From contig MGNS01000161.1 of the NCBI GenBank assembly GCA_001795165.1, positions 6,094-13,389 on the forward strand: a stretch of 7,296 bases of DNA, given 5' to 3'. Shown piece after piece: positions 7,206-7,296 of the stretch. Positions within the stretch are counted from its first letter, which is position 1. Each line of letters opens with the position of its first letter. The notes under the pieces are model-generated. The model searched no databases and was not told where the DNA came from. It saw nothing but the letters and a program-made list of their open reading frames with translations. This DNA comes from Chloroflexi bacterium RBG_16_57_11 (GTDB lineage: Bacteria; Chloroflexota; Anaerolineae; Anaerolineales; UBA4823). A program made the translations under genes and the position numbers.

Positions 7206-7296
7206 GTGACCGCTGAGCGTCCCCCCGTCTGTGATTACGAGGGCTCCGATTACCAGACCTCTTTCTGGGAGCAGGGCGGGCGGGAATACGAAGACC
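7206..7296 (+). CDS. probable class I SAM-dependent methyltransferase, N-terminus only
   Basis: Thirty codons are visible before the window ends. The reading frame starts at GTG 7206, with GAGGAG (7194-7199) 6 bases upstream, which is a good ribosome-binding site. The peptide contains the run YEGSDYQTSFWEQGGREYED (residues 11-30), which resembles the opening of a group of methyltransferases common in Chloroflexota. That is recognised from memory of the family, not shown by any catalytic motif. The SAM-binding glycine motif would lie beyond the window. The short distance to ugd suggests a shared transcript. A role in modifying a glycan or lipid would fit next to ugd but is speculative. Confidence 0.6.
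   Translation, partial: MTAERPPVCDYEGSDYQTSFWEQGGREYED

Overview
The window looks like an ordinary chromosomal segment from a moderately GC-rich bacterium, most likely a member of the Chloroflexota (Anaerolineae-like). This is inferred from the Thr/Pro 'TPTPTP' tail on the lipoprotein, the style of the bactofilin, and the partial methyltransferase whose N-terminus reads YEGSDYQTSFWE. No 16S rRNA or other marker is present to confirm it. I see no rRNA, tRNA, CRISPR array, insertion sequence, phage gene or toxin-antitoxin pair.

Layout. Bases 1-184 are non-coding upstream sequence. Bases 185-1834 (+) encode an extracellular solute-binding lipoprotein of ABC-importer type with no permease or ATPase gene beside it. 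Only 27 bases further, a minus-strand block begins, read right to left: an Rrf2-family regulator (5612-5175), urocanate hydratase hutU (4954-3302), enoyl-ACP reductase fabI (3172-2381) and a bactofilin (2311-1862). A strong hairpin plus T-tract follows the regulator and separates it from hutU, and a weaker one follows hutU. The block is therefore probably three transcription units: regulator; hutU; fabI-bactofilin. Divergent from the regulator, on the plus strand, are UDP-glucose 6-dehydrogenase (5842-7164) and, 41 bases later, the first 30 codons of a probable class I SAM-dependent methyltransferase that runs off the window (7206-7296). These two look like one operon.

Function. The genes are mostly metabolic and cell-envelope functions: solute capture outside the cell, histidine breakdown (hutU), the last step of fatty-acid elongation (fabI), a cytoskeletal or envelope scaffold (bactofilin) and UDP-glucuronate supply for polysaccharides (ugd). 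The Rrf2 regulator carries a three-cysteine set plus Asp8, the ligand pattern of Fe-S cluster sensors.

I did not find a convincing undescribed system. The points most worth a second look are regulatory: 7-bp direct repeats bracketing the Rrf2 promoter, a shared promoter-like element TAAGATAnGCG ahead of hutU and ugd, a two-part terminator after the regulator, and two genes (hutU, fabI) whose longest open frames start inside or upstream of their own ribosome binding site.
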